Assembly: GCF_003601975.1 (NCBI RefSeq)
Contig: NZ_QZWZ01000035.1
Coordinates: 1 to 58,558, forward strand
DNA: 58,558 nt
Reading direction: 5' to 3'
From: Mesorhizobium waimense
Lineage (GTDB): Bacteria; Pseudomonadota; Alphaproteobacteria; Rhizobiales; Rhizobiaceae
Shown: piece by piece, positions 1 through 7,306 of the stretch
Layout: every line of letters begins with the position of its first letter
How positions within the stretch are numbered: position 1 is the first letter of the stretch
Position numbers and translations under genes: made by a program
Notes under the pieces: generated by a model
The model's database searches: none
The model's input: the letters and a program-made list of their open reading frames with translations, nothing else
Told to the model about the DNA's origin: nothing

Positions 1-1
1 A

Positions 2-118
2 CAGAAGCGAACCATCGCCGATACCTGGCGACACATCGGACACCTCGTCGCCACCATAGAACCCGACGAATGCTCAAACTACTTCAACAACGCCGGATAT
101 GCTTCCGTCAAAACCTGA
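2..118 (+). mobile_element. IS630-family transposase, C-terminal end (partial at window edge)
   Basis: An open frame entering from the left edge encodes 38 residues and stops at 116-118. It ends with an ECSNYFNNAGY-type signature preceded by a TIADTWRHIG segment, which resembles the extreme C-terminus of IS630/Tc1-like DDE transposases. The catalytic DDE residues would lie upstream, outside the window, so completeness cannot be judged. It sits only 97 bp before serS, a slot where tatC is common in related genomes (from memory), so the IS probably inserted just upstream of serS. No terminal inverted repeat was identified. Confidence 0.7.
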
Positions 119-214
119 AAGGCTCTAGGCCGCCGGAAAAAGACGCCAAGCCCGATCTTGCATCGATCAAGGATGCGGTTTACGCCCTCTGGCCTAGCTG
201 AGGACGGATAAACC
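119..214 (+). other. serS leader / boundary of IS remnant
   Basis: These 96 bp separate the transposase stop from serS. A frame ending in a TGA at 199-201 reads DLASIKDAVYALWPS, which looks protein-like but has no start within the segment. It may be the displaced end of a neighbouring gene. The stretch must also supply the serS ribosome binding site (GAGGACGG at about 201-208). Confidence 0.3.
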
Positions 215-1519
215 ATGCTTGACATAAAATGGATTCGCGACAACCCGAAGACCCTTGTCGAGGCGCTGGTGAAGCGCTCGTGGTCGGCCGATGACGCGCA
301 ATCCACCGTCGATGATCTGATTGCCAGGGACGAGGCGCGGCGCGAGCATCTGACCGAGCTGCAGACCAGGCAGGAACGCCGCAACGCCGCCTCGAAAGAG
401 ATCGGCAATGCGATGCGTTCGGGCGACTCTGCGCTCGCCGAAAGGCTGAAGGCCGAGGTCGGCGAGATCAAGGCCTTCATCCAGAATGGCGAGGCGCGCG
501 AGCGCGAACTCGACAAGGCGCTGAACGATGCGCTGGCGGTGCTGCCCAACGTGCCGCTCGACGACGTACCGGTCGGCAAGGACGAGCACGAAAATGTCGT
601 CAAGCGCACCGTCGGCACGGTGCCGACCCGACCGAATTGGGTAAAGGAGCATTTCGAGATCGGCGAAGCGCTCGGCATGATGGATTTCGAGCGCGCGGCG
701 AAATTGTCCGGCTCGCGCTTCACGGTGCTGAAGCGCGGGCTGGCGCGCATGGAGCGCGCGCTCGGCCAGTTCATGCTCGACCTGCACACGACCGAGCACG
801 GCTATGAGGAAGTGATCCCGCCACTGATGGTGCGCGACGAGGTTCTCTATGGCACCGGGCAGCTGCCGAAATTTGAGGATGACCTGTTCTTTACGCCGCA
901 TGGAGACAGCAGGCTGGGCTTGATCCCCACAGCCGAAGTCCCGCTCACCAATCTGGTGCGCGAGGACATCACCGCGCATGAAAAACTGCCGCTGCGCTAT
1001 ACGGCACTGACGCCTTGCTTCCGTTCGGAAGCAGGCTCGGCCGGGCGTGATACGCGCGGCATGCTGCGGCAGCACCAGTTCTACAAGGTCGAGCTGGTAT
1101 CGATCACCGATCAGGAGTCATCAAACGCCGAGCACGAGCGCATGACCGCGTGCGCCGAGGAAGTGCTGAAGCGGCTCGGCCTGCCGTTCCGCACCATGAC
1201 GCTGTGCACCGGCGACATGGGTTTTGGCGCGCGCAAGACCTACGACATCGAGGTCTGGCTGCCCGGCCAGAACGCTTATCGCGAAATCTCGTCCTGCTCG
1301 GTCTGCGGCGATTTCCAAGCCAGGCGCATGGACGCCCGCTACAAGGACAAGGACGGCAAGGGCAACCGCTTCATCCACACGCTGAACGGCTCGGGCACCG
1401 CCGTCGGCCGTGCTCTTATTGCTGTCATCGAGAACTACCAGAATGAGGATGGCAGCGTAACCATTCCTGAAGCGCTTCGGCCTTACATGGGCGGTCTGGC
1501 AAAGATCGAATCGAAATAA
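215..1519 (+). CDS. serS: Seryl-tRNA synthetase
   Basis: Cytoplasmic class II aminoacyl-tRNA synthetase that charges tRNA-Ser (and tRNA-Sec where present) with serine. The 434-residue length is normal for the family. The N-terminal ~110 residues form the charged, helical tRNA-binding arm. The catalytic core carries motif 2 (CFRSEAGSAGRDTRGMLRQHQF, starting near residue 268) and motif 3 (LNGSGTAVGR near residue 388). The ATG follows a GAGGACGG ribosome binding site. The stop overlaps the surE start by one base (TAATG), so serS heads a serS-surE-pcm operon with the M23/LysM lipoprotein gene just beyond, a conserved alphaproteobacterial order. Essential housekeeping gene. Confidence 0.98.
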   Translation: MLDIKWIRDNPKTLVEALVKRSWSADDAQSTVDDLIARDEARREHLTELQTRQERRNAASKEIGNAMRSGDSALAERLKAEVGEIKAFIQNGEARERELDKALNDALAVLPNVPLDDVPVGKDEHENVVKRTVGTVPTRPNWVKEHFEIGEALGMMDFERAAKLSGSRFTVLKRGLARMERALGQFMLDLHTTEHGYEEVIPPLMVRDEVLYGTGQLPKFEDDLFFTPHGDSRLGLIPTAEVPLTNLVREDITAHEKLPLRYTALTPCFRSEAGSAGRDTRGMLRQHQFYKVELVSITDQESSNAEHERMTACAEEVLKRLGLPFRTMTLCTGDMGFGARKTYDIEVWLPGQNAYREISSCSVCGDFQARRMDARYKDKDGKGNRFIHTLNGSGTAVGRALIAVIENYQNEDGSVTIPEALRPYMGGLAKIESK

Positions 1520-2277
1520 TGCGCATCCTGCTTACCAATGATGACGGCATCCATGCCGAGGGCCTGGGGTCGCTCGAGCGCATTGCCCGTACGCTGTCGG
1601 ACGATGTCTGGGTGGTGGCGCCGGAGCAGGACCAGTCCGGCTATGCGCATTCGCTGTCGATCTCGGAGCCGCTGCGGCTGCGCAAGATCGGCGAAAAGCA
1701 CTTTGCCGTGCGCGGCACGCCGACCGATTGCGTCATCATGGGCGTGAAGAAGATCCTGCCGGGAGCGCCGGACCTGATCCTGTCCGGTGTCAATTCCGGC
1801 GCCAACATTGCCGACGACGTCACCTATTCCGGCACTGTCGCCGGGGCCATGGAAGGCGCGCTGCTCGGCATCCGCTCGATCGCGCTCAGCCAGGCCTACT
1901 CCTATGTCGGCGAGGATCGCGTCGTTCCCTACGAGACCACCGAAACGCTGGCGCCGGCGCTGCTCGACAAGCTTGTCGCCATGCCGCTGCCGGACGGCGT
2001 GCTGCTCAACGTCAATTTTCCGAACTGCCTTCCCGAAGAAGTCGCCGGCACCGTCGTGACCTCGCAAGGCAAGCTCGTGCACAGCCTGTGGGTCGACGAG
2101 CGCCGCGACGGGCGCGGCCTGCCTTATTACTGGCTGCGCTTCGGCCGCGAGCCGGTCGAAGGCAAGAAGGGCACCGATCTCCACGCCATGCGCAACCGGC
2201 TGGTATCGGTGACGCCGCTGCAGCTAGATCTCACCGCCCACGAAATCCGCGACCAACTGACCAAGGCGCTTTCATGA
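1519..2277 (+). CDS. surE: 5'/3'-nucleotidase SurE
   Basis: Metal-dependent survival protein SurE, which dephosphorylates nucleoside 5'- and 3'-monophosphates and short polyphosphate. The 252-residue protein begins with the diagnostic LLTNDDG motif (metal-binding D8-D9) and has the conserved SGVNSGANIADD segment near residues 90-101. Its start overlaps the serS stop by one base, and its stop overlaps the pcm start as ATGA. Translational coupling to both neighbours is therefore likely. The surE-pcm-nlpD neighbourhood is also conserved in gammaproteobacteria, where it is tied to stationary-phase survival. Confidence 0.97.
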   Translation: MRILLTNDDGIHAEGLGSLERIARTLSDDVWVVAPEQDQSGYAHSLSISEPLRLRKIGEKHFAVRGTPTDCVIMGVKKILPGAPDLILSGVNSGANIADDVTYSGTVAGAMEGALLGIRSIALSQAYSYVGEDRVVPYETTETLAPALLDKLVAMPLPDGVLLNVNFPNCLPEEVAGTVVTSQGKLVHSLWVDERRDGRGLPYYWLRFGREPVEGKKGTDLHAMRNRLVSVTPLQLDLTAHEIRDQLTKALS

Positions 2278-2927
2278 CCCTGCCACTCGACGACCGCGAA
2301 GGTTTTGCTGCCTTCCTGCTGCGCTTGCGCGGCCGGGGCGCGGTGCCGAAGGCACTGATCGCGGCTTTCGAGGCGACGCCGCGACGCGGCTTCCTGTCCG
2401 GGCAGTTTCATGCGATCGCCTGGTCGGACCGCATGCTGCCGATCGAGTGCGGCGAGGCGATCGAGGGCGCCGACCTGCAAGCGGCAGTGATCGCGGCTTT
2501 AGCCATCGAGCCGGGCAACCGGGTGCTCGAGATCGGTACCGGGTCGGGCTACACGGCGGCAGTGATGTCGCGGCTGGCGGCGCGCGTCGTCACCATCGAC
2601 CGCTACAAGACGCTAACCGAGCAGGCCAGGCAGCGCTTCGAAGCGCTCGCCATCGGCAATGTCGTTGCCCGGCAGGCGGACGGGTCCAATGGATTGCCCA
2701 ATGAGGGACCGTTCGATCGCATCGTCGCTTGGGCTGCCTTCGACAGCCTGCCGCGCTTCCTGCTCGACCAGTTGTCGAGCGGCGGCATCGTCATCGCGCC
2801 GATCGGCCCGGAAGAGGGCGAACAGGTGGTGGCCAAGCTGACCAAGGTCGGCAGCCGCTTCGAGCGCGAGGACATCGGCATCGTGCGGCTGCAGCCGATC
2901 ATGCGCAGCGTCGCCGCCGTTATATAG
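2274..2927 (+). CDS. pcm: Protein-L-isoaspartate O-methyltransferase
   Basis: SAM-dependent carboxyl methyltransferase that repairs isoaspartyl residues in aged proteins. The 217-residue frame starts at an ATG overlapping the surE stop (ATGA); a longer upstream reading is only an out-of-frame shadow of surE. The SAM-binding glycine loop VLEIGTGSGYTAAV lies around residues 84-97, followed by an acidic TIDR segment (motif post I). The typical family start GFAAFLLRLRGRG and the RGFLSGQF region are visible. It is the third member of the serS-surE-pcm string; a 194-bp gap separates it from the LysM lipoprotein gene. Confidence 0.95.
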   Translation: MTLPLDDREGFAAFLLRLRGRGAVPKALIAAFEATPRRGFLSGQFHAIAWSDRMLPIECGEAIEGADLQAAVIAALAIEPGNRVLEIGTGSGYTAAVMSRLAARVVTIDRYKTLTEQARQRFEALAIGNVVARQADGSNGLPNEGPFDRIVAWAAFDSLPRFLLDQLSSGGIVIAPIGPEEGEQVVAKLTKVGSRFEREDIGIVRLQPIMRSVAAVI

Positions 2928-3121
2928 GTGCAGGCGGTCTCCTTACTTTAAGTTCTCGGAACCCACCTTTTCGGCACGGCCTGACATGAATCTCAATGCA
3001 CCCTGGCCTTCCTCGAATGTTTTAAGAAAATTTTCGCCAGATTCTAAGGGGTTAACCGGCCAGTAACATTAACGCGCTTTAATCATGCCTAGTTTGTACC
3101 GGGTCTGTGCGGGTTAGTGCG
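2928..3121 (+). promoter_or_regulatory. Intergenic leader of the LysM/LytM lipoprotein gene
   Basis: This is an AT-richer gap that presumably holds a promoter for the downstream lipoprotein gene. A run of TTTTAAGAAAATTTTC near 3020-3035 and a GGGGTTAACC segment near 3050 stand out, but no clear -35/-10 pair could be fixed by eye. No gene is seen. Confidence 0.3.
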
Positions 3122-4657
3122 ATGCAATTCAGTGTTTTGAAGGCAAACGGACGCAATCTGGCGCGTGGCTGCGCCGTCCTCATGATTGCAGGCGCCGCCG
3201 CGGGATGCAGTTCCCAGGTCGCGCGGTTCAACGGTGTCGACGACGTCTTCACCTCCTCGACCAACAACCAGCGCGCCATCATCAACAAGCAGGATGCCGC
3301 CCAGCCTTATCCGGGCGATGTCGCGGCATCTCCCGCACCCGCACCGGTCGATGGCAGCCACACCCAGTCGGTCAGCCGCTCCAGCTTGGAACCGGTTTCG
3401 GTGCAGCAGTTGCCGCCGGTCTCGCAGCCGGCCCCGGCACTGGCGCCCGCCGCAAAGCCGGTGCGCACCGCCTCGGCCCCGGTGCTGGCGCCTCCCGCCA
3501 CGCATATCGATAGGACGACCACCGGCACTGTCGCCCCGGCGGCAAAGCCGTTCAAGGACGCACAGCCCGATGCGCCGAAAATGGCGACGGCGGGCGGCAC
3601 GCCGCATGCAACCGAGATCGTGGTGAGGGACGGCGAGACCATCTCCGGCCTGGCGCAGCGCTATAAGGTGCCGGCCGATGTGATCATGAAGGTCAACGGG
3701 CTGAGCGCGACCAAGGGATTGAAGACGGGCCAGAAGCTGGTCATCCCGGCCTATGCCTATTCGAGCAAGGCGACGCAGGCGAAGATTGCCGACACCAAGC
3801 CGGCGAACGGCCCCAAGGCGCCGGCTACCGCGCCGGAGAAACTCGCCGTGCTGCCGCAGCAGCCTAAGCTCAAGGACGGCAAGTCCGCCGCGCAGGTCGA
3901 CGCCTCGGCCGCCGCGAGTGACCCGAAGACCGCCAAGCCTGCAACGCAGGTGGCCGCGGCCAAGCCGGCAGGCGCCGGCGGCACCTACACTGTCCAGCAA
4001 GGCGACTCGCTGTCTGCCATTGCCAGGAAGACCGGCGTCAGCGTGACCGCGCTCAAGCAGGCCAACGGCATGCAGGACGGCCTGCTCAAGATCGGCCAGA
4101 CGCTGAAGGTTCCGGCTGGCGGGACAGTGACAGTCGCTGCCGCCAAGCCGGTCAAGGTCGATCCGGTGACGACCGCGACCACGCAGCCGGCGGCCAAGCC
4201 GACCGAAACGCTGGCGTCCTACACGCCGCCGAAGAAGGATGCCAAGGTCATTCAGCAGGCCGAGGACGACGACGCGGTGGCACCGAATGCGACGGGCATC
4301 GGCAAGATGCGCTGGCCTGTGCGCGGCCGCGTGATCTCCAGCTTCGGTTCCGGCAAGGATGGCGTCGACATCGCGGTTCCCGAAGGTACGCCGGTAAAGG
4401 CGGCCGAGAACGGCGTCGTCATCTATGCCGGCGACGGGCTCAAGGAATTCGGCAACACCGTCCTGGTGCGCCACGAAAACGGGCTGGTTACCGTCTACGG
4501 CCACGCAAGGTCTATCGAGGTGCAGCGCGGCCAGAAGGTCAAGCGCGGCCAGGAGATCGCGCTGTCGGGGATGAGCGGCACGACAGACTCGCCGAAGCTG
4601 CACTTCGAAGTGCGCAAGAACTCGGCCCCGGTCGATCCGTCGGGCTATCTCGAATAG
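3122..4657 (+). CDS. LysM/LytM (M23-like) lipoprotein, NlpD/DipM-type amidase activator
   Basis: Secreted cell-envelope protein. A lipobox (MIAGAAAGC, acylated Cys29) makes it a probable outer-membrane lipoprotein. A Pro/Ala/Lys-rich linker follows, then LysM domains near residues 166-214 and 288-335, and a C-terminal LytM/M23 domain (~397-497). The zinc ligands of active M23 peptidases are largely absent: KDGVDI stands where HxGxD is expected, and PKLHFEVR lacks the first His of HxH. The same loss marks NlpD/EnvC-type activators of septal N-acetylmuramoyl-L-alanine amidases, so I infer regulation rather than hydrolysis. The ATG at 3122 is chosen; a GTG at 3107 is an in-frame alternative. The position after surE-pcm supports an NlpD-like identity. 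Confidence 0.85.
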   Translation: MQFSVLKANGRNLARGCAVLMIAGAAAGCSSQVARFNGVDDVFTSSTNNQRAIINKQDAAQPYPGDVAASPAPAPVDGSHTQSVSRSSLEPVSVQQLPPVSQPAPALAPAAKPVRTASAPVLAPPATHIDRTTTGTVAPAAKPFKDAQPDAPKMATAGGTPHATEIVVRDGETISGLAQRYKVPADVIMKVNGLSATKGLKTGQKLVIPAYAYSSKATQAKIADTKPANGPKAPATAPEKLAVLPQQPKLKDGKSAAQVDASAAASDPKTAKPATQVAAAKPAGAGGTYTVQQGDSLSAIARKTGVSVTALKQANGMQDGLLKIGQTLKVPAGGTVTVAAAKPVKVDPVTTATTQPAAKPTETLASYTPPKKDAKVIQQAEDDDAVAPNATGIGKMRWPVRGRVISSFGSGKDGVDIAVPEGTPVKAAENGVVIYAGDGLKEFGNTVLVRHENGLVTVYGHARSIEVQRGQKVKRGQEIALSGMSGTTDSPKLHFEVRKNSAPVDPSGYLE

Positions 4658-4707
4658 AACAAAAAACGATTGTGGGCCGTCTGACCTCCAGTCCGGCCTG
4701 CCGGCTC

Positions 4708-4736
4708 AGCCCGCTCCGCAAGGGGCGGGCTTTTTC
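4708..4736 (+). terminator. Rho-independent terminator after the LysM lipoprotein gene
   Basis: AGCCCGC (4708-4714) pairs with GCGGGCT (4725-4731) around a short loop and is followed by a T run (4731-4735). It lies 51 bp past the stop codon. Confidence 0.8.
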
Positions 4737-4803
4737 AGTCGCTCGCGGCCCTGAGCCGCATTGGGCACAAACGCAGTTTCGGCCCAGACCCACGGCGAGG
4801 CTC

Positions 4804-5634
4804 TCAGGCCTTTGTCGATCCGGTGAAGAAGCCCTCCAGTTCCGCGAAGCCCATGGCTTCTTCAGAGAACCGGAAGGTCCCTGCTGATCTCATCTCCCGC
4901 GCGGCGCGCACGAAGCTGCCAAAAGCGAGCCGTGCCAGCGCCGAGCCGACACTGATCCGCTTGACGCCGGCGTCCGCCAGTTCGGCTACACCAAACGTCG
5001 CGCCAGGCATGCCCATCACGACATTGACCGGTTTCGTCACCGCGCCGCAGACCGTGCGGATCATGCCGAGGTCATGCAGGCCTGGCGCGTAGAGCACATC
5101 GGCTCCGGCCTTCTCGAAGGCTTGCAACCGGCGAATGGTGTCATCAAGGTCGGGCCGCCCCCACAGGAAGTTCTCGCAGCGTGCCGTCAGGACGAAATCA
5201 TCCGGCAGTGCACGGCGCGCCTGCGCGGCCGCTTCGATCCGCTCGACCGCGAGCGCGAAGCTGTAGATCGGATCGTCGCGCCTGCCGGTATGGTCTTCGA
5301 GGGAACATCCGGCCAGGCCGATGCCGGCAGCGGCCTGGATCGTCTCGGCAGCGCTTTGCGAACTGTCGCCGAAGCCTTTTTCGAGATCGGCCGAGACGGG
5401 GAGCGGTGTCGCCGCCACGATGGACCGGCAATGGCTTAGAGTGTCCCCCCGCGAGACCTGCCCCTCGGCGACGCCGAGAGAGAACGCCATGCCGGCGCTG
5501 GTGGTGGCGAGGGCACGAAAACCCATGGCTGCCAGAATCCGCGCCGTGCCGACGTCCCAAGGATTGGGAATGACGAACGCGCCCGGTTCCTCATGAAGCC
5601 TGCGAAATGCTGCGCCCTTGCTTTCCAATAGCAT
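4804..5634 (-). CDS. Isocitrate lyase / PEP mutase superfamily enzyme
   Basis: A 276-residue (beta/alpha)8 enzyme of the PEP mutase/isocitrate lyase superfamily, whose members make or break C-C or P-C bonds in alpha-hydroxy or oxo acids. Visible family landmarks are NPWDVGTARIL (24-34), the metal-binding SADLEKGFGD (81-90), LEDHTG (112-117) and the barrel strand segments TARCENFLWG and GADVLYAPGL. The KKCGH active-site loop of true isocitrate lyases is absent, so it belongs to the broad 'oxaloacetate decarboxylase/PEP mutase-like' group of unknown substrate. It is a single gene, convergent with the LysM lipoprotein gene; the neighbouring gene upstream on the same strand is DUF815. Confidence 0.85.
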   Translation of the reverse strand: MLLESKGAAFRRLHEEPGAFVIPNPWDVGTARILAAMGFRALATTSAGMAFSLGVAEGQVSRGDTLSHCRSIVAATPLPVSADLEKGFGDSSQSAAETIQAAAGIGLAGCSLEDHTGRRDDPIYSFALAVERIEAAAQARRALPDDFVLTARCENFLWGRPDLDDTIRRLQAFEKAGADVLYAPGLHDLGMIRTVCGAVTKPVNVVMGMPGATFGVAELADAGVKRISVGSALARLAFGSFVRAAREMRSAGTFRFSEEAMGFAELEGFFTGSTKA

Positions 5635-5768
5635 TCCCCTTCAGCCTTCGAGTCGCCAGAGCGATGGAAAATGGCACAAGCTCGGGAACAAATAAAGAAC
5701 GTTACCCTCGGGCACTCTGGCGCCTGTGACAGCCTGGCTACATCTCCCTCGGTTTCAGATAGCGGTTG

Positions 5769-6644
5769 CTAGTCCTTGAGCGTCTTGCCGAGCCGGCCGG
5801 CGAGATCCTGGGTGAATTGCCAGGCGACGCGACCCGAGCGACTGCCGCGCGTCGTTGCCCATTCCAGCGCCTCGGCGCGTAGCGTGTCGGGATCGATTGT
5901 CAGCCCATGATGGCGGACATAGCCATCGATCATGTCGAGATATTCGTCCTGCGAACATTTGTGGAAGCCGAGCCAGAGGCCGAAACGGTCGGAGAGCGAG
6001 ACCTTTTCCTCGACCGCTTCGGACGGGTTGATGGCGGTCGAGCGCTCATTGTCGATCATGTCGCGCGGCAACAAATGCCGTCGGTTGGACGTCGCGTAGA
6101 AGATGACATTGGCAGGGCGGCCCTCGACGCCGCCTTCGAGTGCCGCCTTCAGCGACTTGTAAGACGTATCGTCATGGTCGAACGACAGATCGTCGCAAAA
6201 CAGGATGAAGCGGAAGGGGGCGGCCTTCAGCAATCCCATCAGCTTCGGCAGCGTGTCGATGTCCTCGCGGTGGATTTCGATCAGCTTGAGCGGCAGGTCG
6301 AGCTTGTCGGAAGCGTTGACCGCGGCATGCACCGCCTTGACCAGCGAGGACTTGCCCATGCCGCGCGCGCCCCACAGCAGCACATTGTTGGCGGCAAAGC
6401 CGGCGGCGAAGCGCTCGGTGTTGTCGACAAGGATGTCGCGCACCCGGCCGACGCCGCGGATCAAGCCGATGTCGACGCGATTGACCTTGCGCACCGGTTC
6501 CAGATAGCCGGGATCGGCCTGCCAGACGAAGCAATCTGCCGCGGCCAGATCGGTCTGCGGCACCGGCGGCGGGGCGAGGCGGGCAATCGCCTCGATCAGG
6601 CGGTCGAGCTTCCGGTTCAGGGCGTCAATGGTATTGTCGGTCAT
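5769..6644 (-). CDS. DUF815 family AAA-type ATPase
   Basis: Cytoplasmic P-loop protein of the DUF815 family, common in alphaproteobacteria, with no established role. The start MTDNTIDAL at 6644 is preferred over an upstream ATG at 6725 because family proteins begin near this point and the extension looks non-coding. The 291 residues include a Walker A GARGMGKS (92-99) and a Walker B-like FILFCDDLSF about 55 residues later, followed by a sensor-like FYATSNRRHL segment. The C-terminal half ends with a helical region. It lies opposite to yajC-secDF, with a 275-bp divergent gap between. Confidence 0.85.
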   Translation of the reverse strand: MTDNTIDALNRKLDRLIEAIARLAPPPVPQTDLAAADCFVWQADPGYLEPVRKVNRVDIGLIRGVGRVRDILVDNTERFAAGFAANNVLLWGARGMGKSSLVKAVHAAVNASDKLDLPLKLIEIHREDIDTLPKLMGLLKAAPFRFILFCDDLSFDHDDTSYKSLKAALEGGVEGRPANVIFYATSNRRHLLPRDMIDNERSTAINPSEAVEEKVSLSDRFGLWLGFHKCSQDEYLDMIDGYVRHHGLTIDPDTLRAEALEWATTRGSRSGRVAWQFTQDLAGRLGKTLKD

Positions 6645-6735
6645 GTCTGGTCTTTTTGTTCTGGCTTCAAGAAGCGCGCAGGGCGGAAATCCACTCTTTC
6701 GCGGCGGGATAAGAACCGGTTGCAACCTTTTGTCG

Positions 6736-6785
6736 GAGCATGATCTTTTCCAGAAGTCGCGTCCGGCTTTCGGCGACCATGCTCT
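6736..6785. repeat. Short interspersed palindromic repeat (rhizobial GAGCATGATC-type)
   Basis: A roughly 50-bp imperfect palindrome begins GAGCATGATCTTTTCC and ends GGCGACCATGCTC. It matches the general form of an interspersed palindrome I recall as abundant in Mesorhizobium intergenic regions. It sits in the divergent gap between DUF815 and yajC. I saw no second clear copy in this window. Confidence 0.55.
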
Positions 6786-6919
6786 AACACGGGGCCAACG
6801 GCCGGAAAAGCGGCGGATTTGCCCGCCAGCGCAGTTGCATTGGGAACTTTACCGACTATATTCCGGCCAAATTTCACGGGGCCGCCTTGTGGCGGTTTTC
6901 ACCATCCAGGAGTTTCTTG

Positions 6920-7255
6920 ATGTTCGTTACACCGGCATACGCCCAGGGCGTCGGCGCCTCGCCAGACATGTTCATCAGCATTTTGCCGTTTGTCCTGATT
7001 TTCGTGATCATGTATTTTCTGATTATCCGGCCGCAGCGCACACAGCTGAAGAAGCGCCAGGAAATGCTCGCGGCGGTGCGCCGCGGCGATACGGTCGTGA
7101 CCGGCGGCGGCTTCGTCGGCAAGGTGACCAAGGTGATCGATGATAACGAGCTCGAGATCGACCTCGGCGGCACCAAGGTGACCGCATTGCGTTCGACGAT
7201 CGCCGACGTGCGCGTCAAGGGCGAGCCGGTGGCGAACCAGAACGCCAAGAAATAA
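6920..7255 (+). CDS. yajC: Sec translocon accessory subunit YajC
   Basis: Small inner-membrane partner of SecDF in the holotranslocon. The 111-residue frame starts at ATG 6920, 7 bp after a CAGGAG ribosome binding site; an ATG at 6887 is an in-frame but poorer alternative. One membrane segment (residues ~15-35, rich in F/I/V) is followed by the family hallmark IIRPQR and a short cytoplasmic domain with RRGDTVVTGGGFVGKV. It is followed 51 bp later by fused secDF, the usual alphaproteobacterial order. Confidence 0.95.
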   Translation: MFVTPAYAQGVGASPDMFISILPFVLIFVIMYFLIIRPQRTQLKKRQEMLAAVRRGDTVVTGGGFVGKVTKVIDDNELEIDLGGTKVTALRSTIADVRVKGEPVANQNAKK

Positions 7256-7306
7256 CCCAATTCCAGGCGGAACGCAGCCGCTTGTACGCCTGAACGGACG
7301 ACAGAC

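Noticed and set aside
3089..4603. Minus-strand frame (504 codons) opposite the LysM lipoprotein gene
   Set aside because: The plus strand carries a lipobox, two LysM domains and a LytM domain. The minus frame is Arg/Gly/Leu-rich without motifs.
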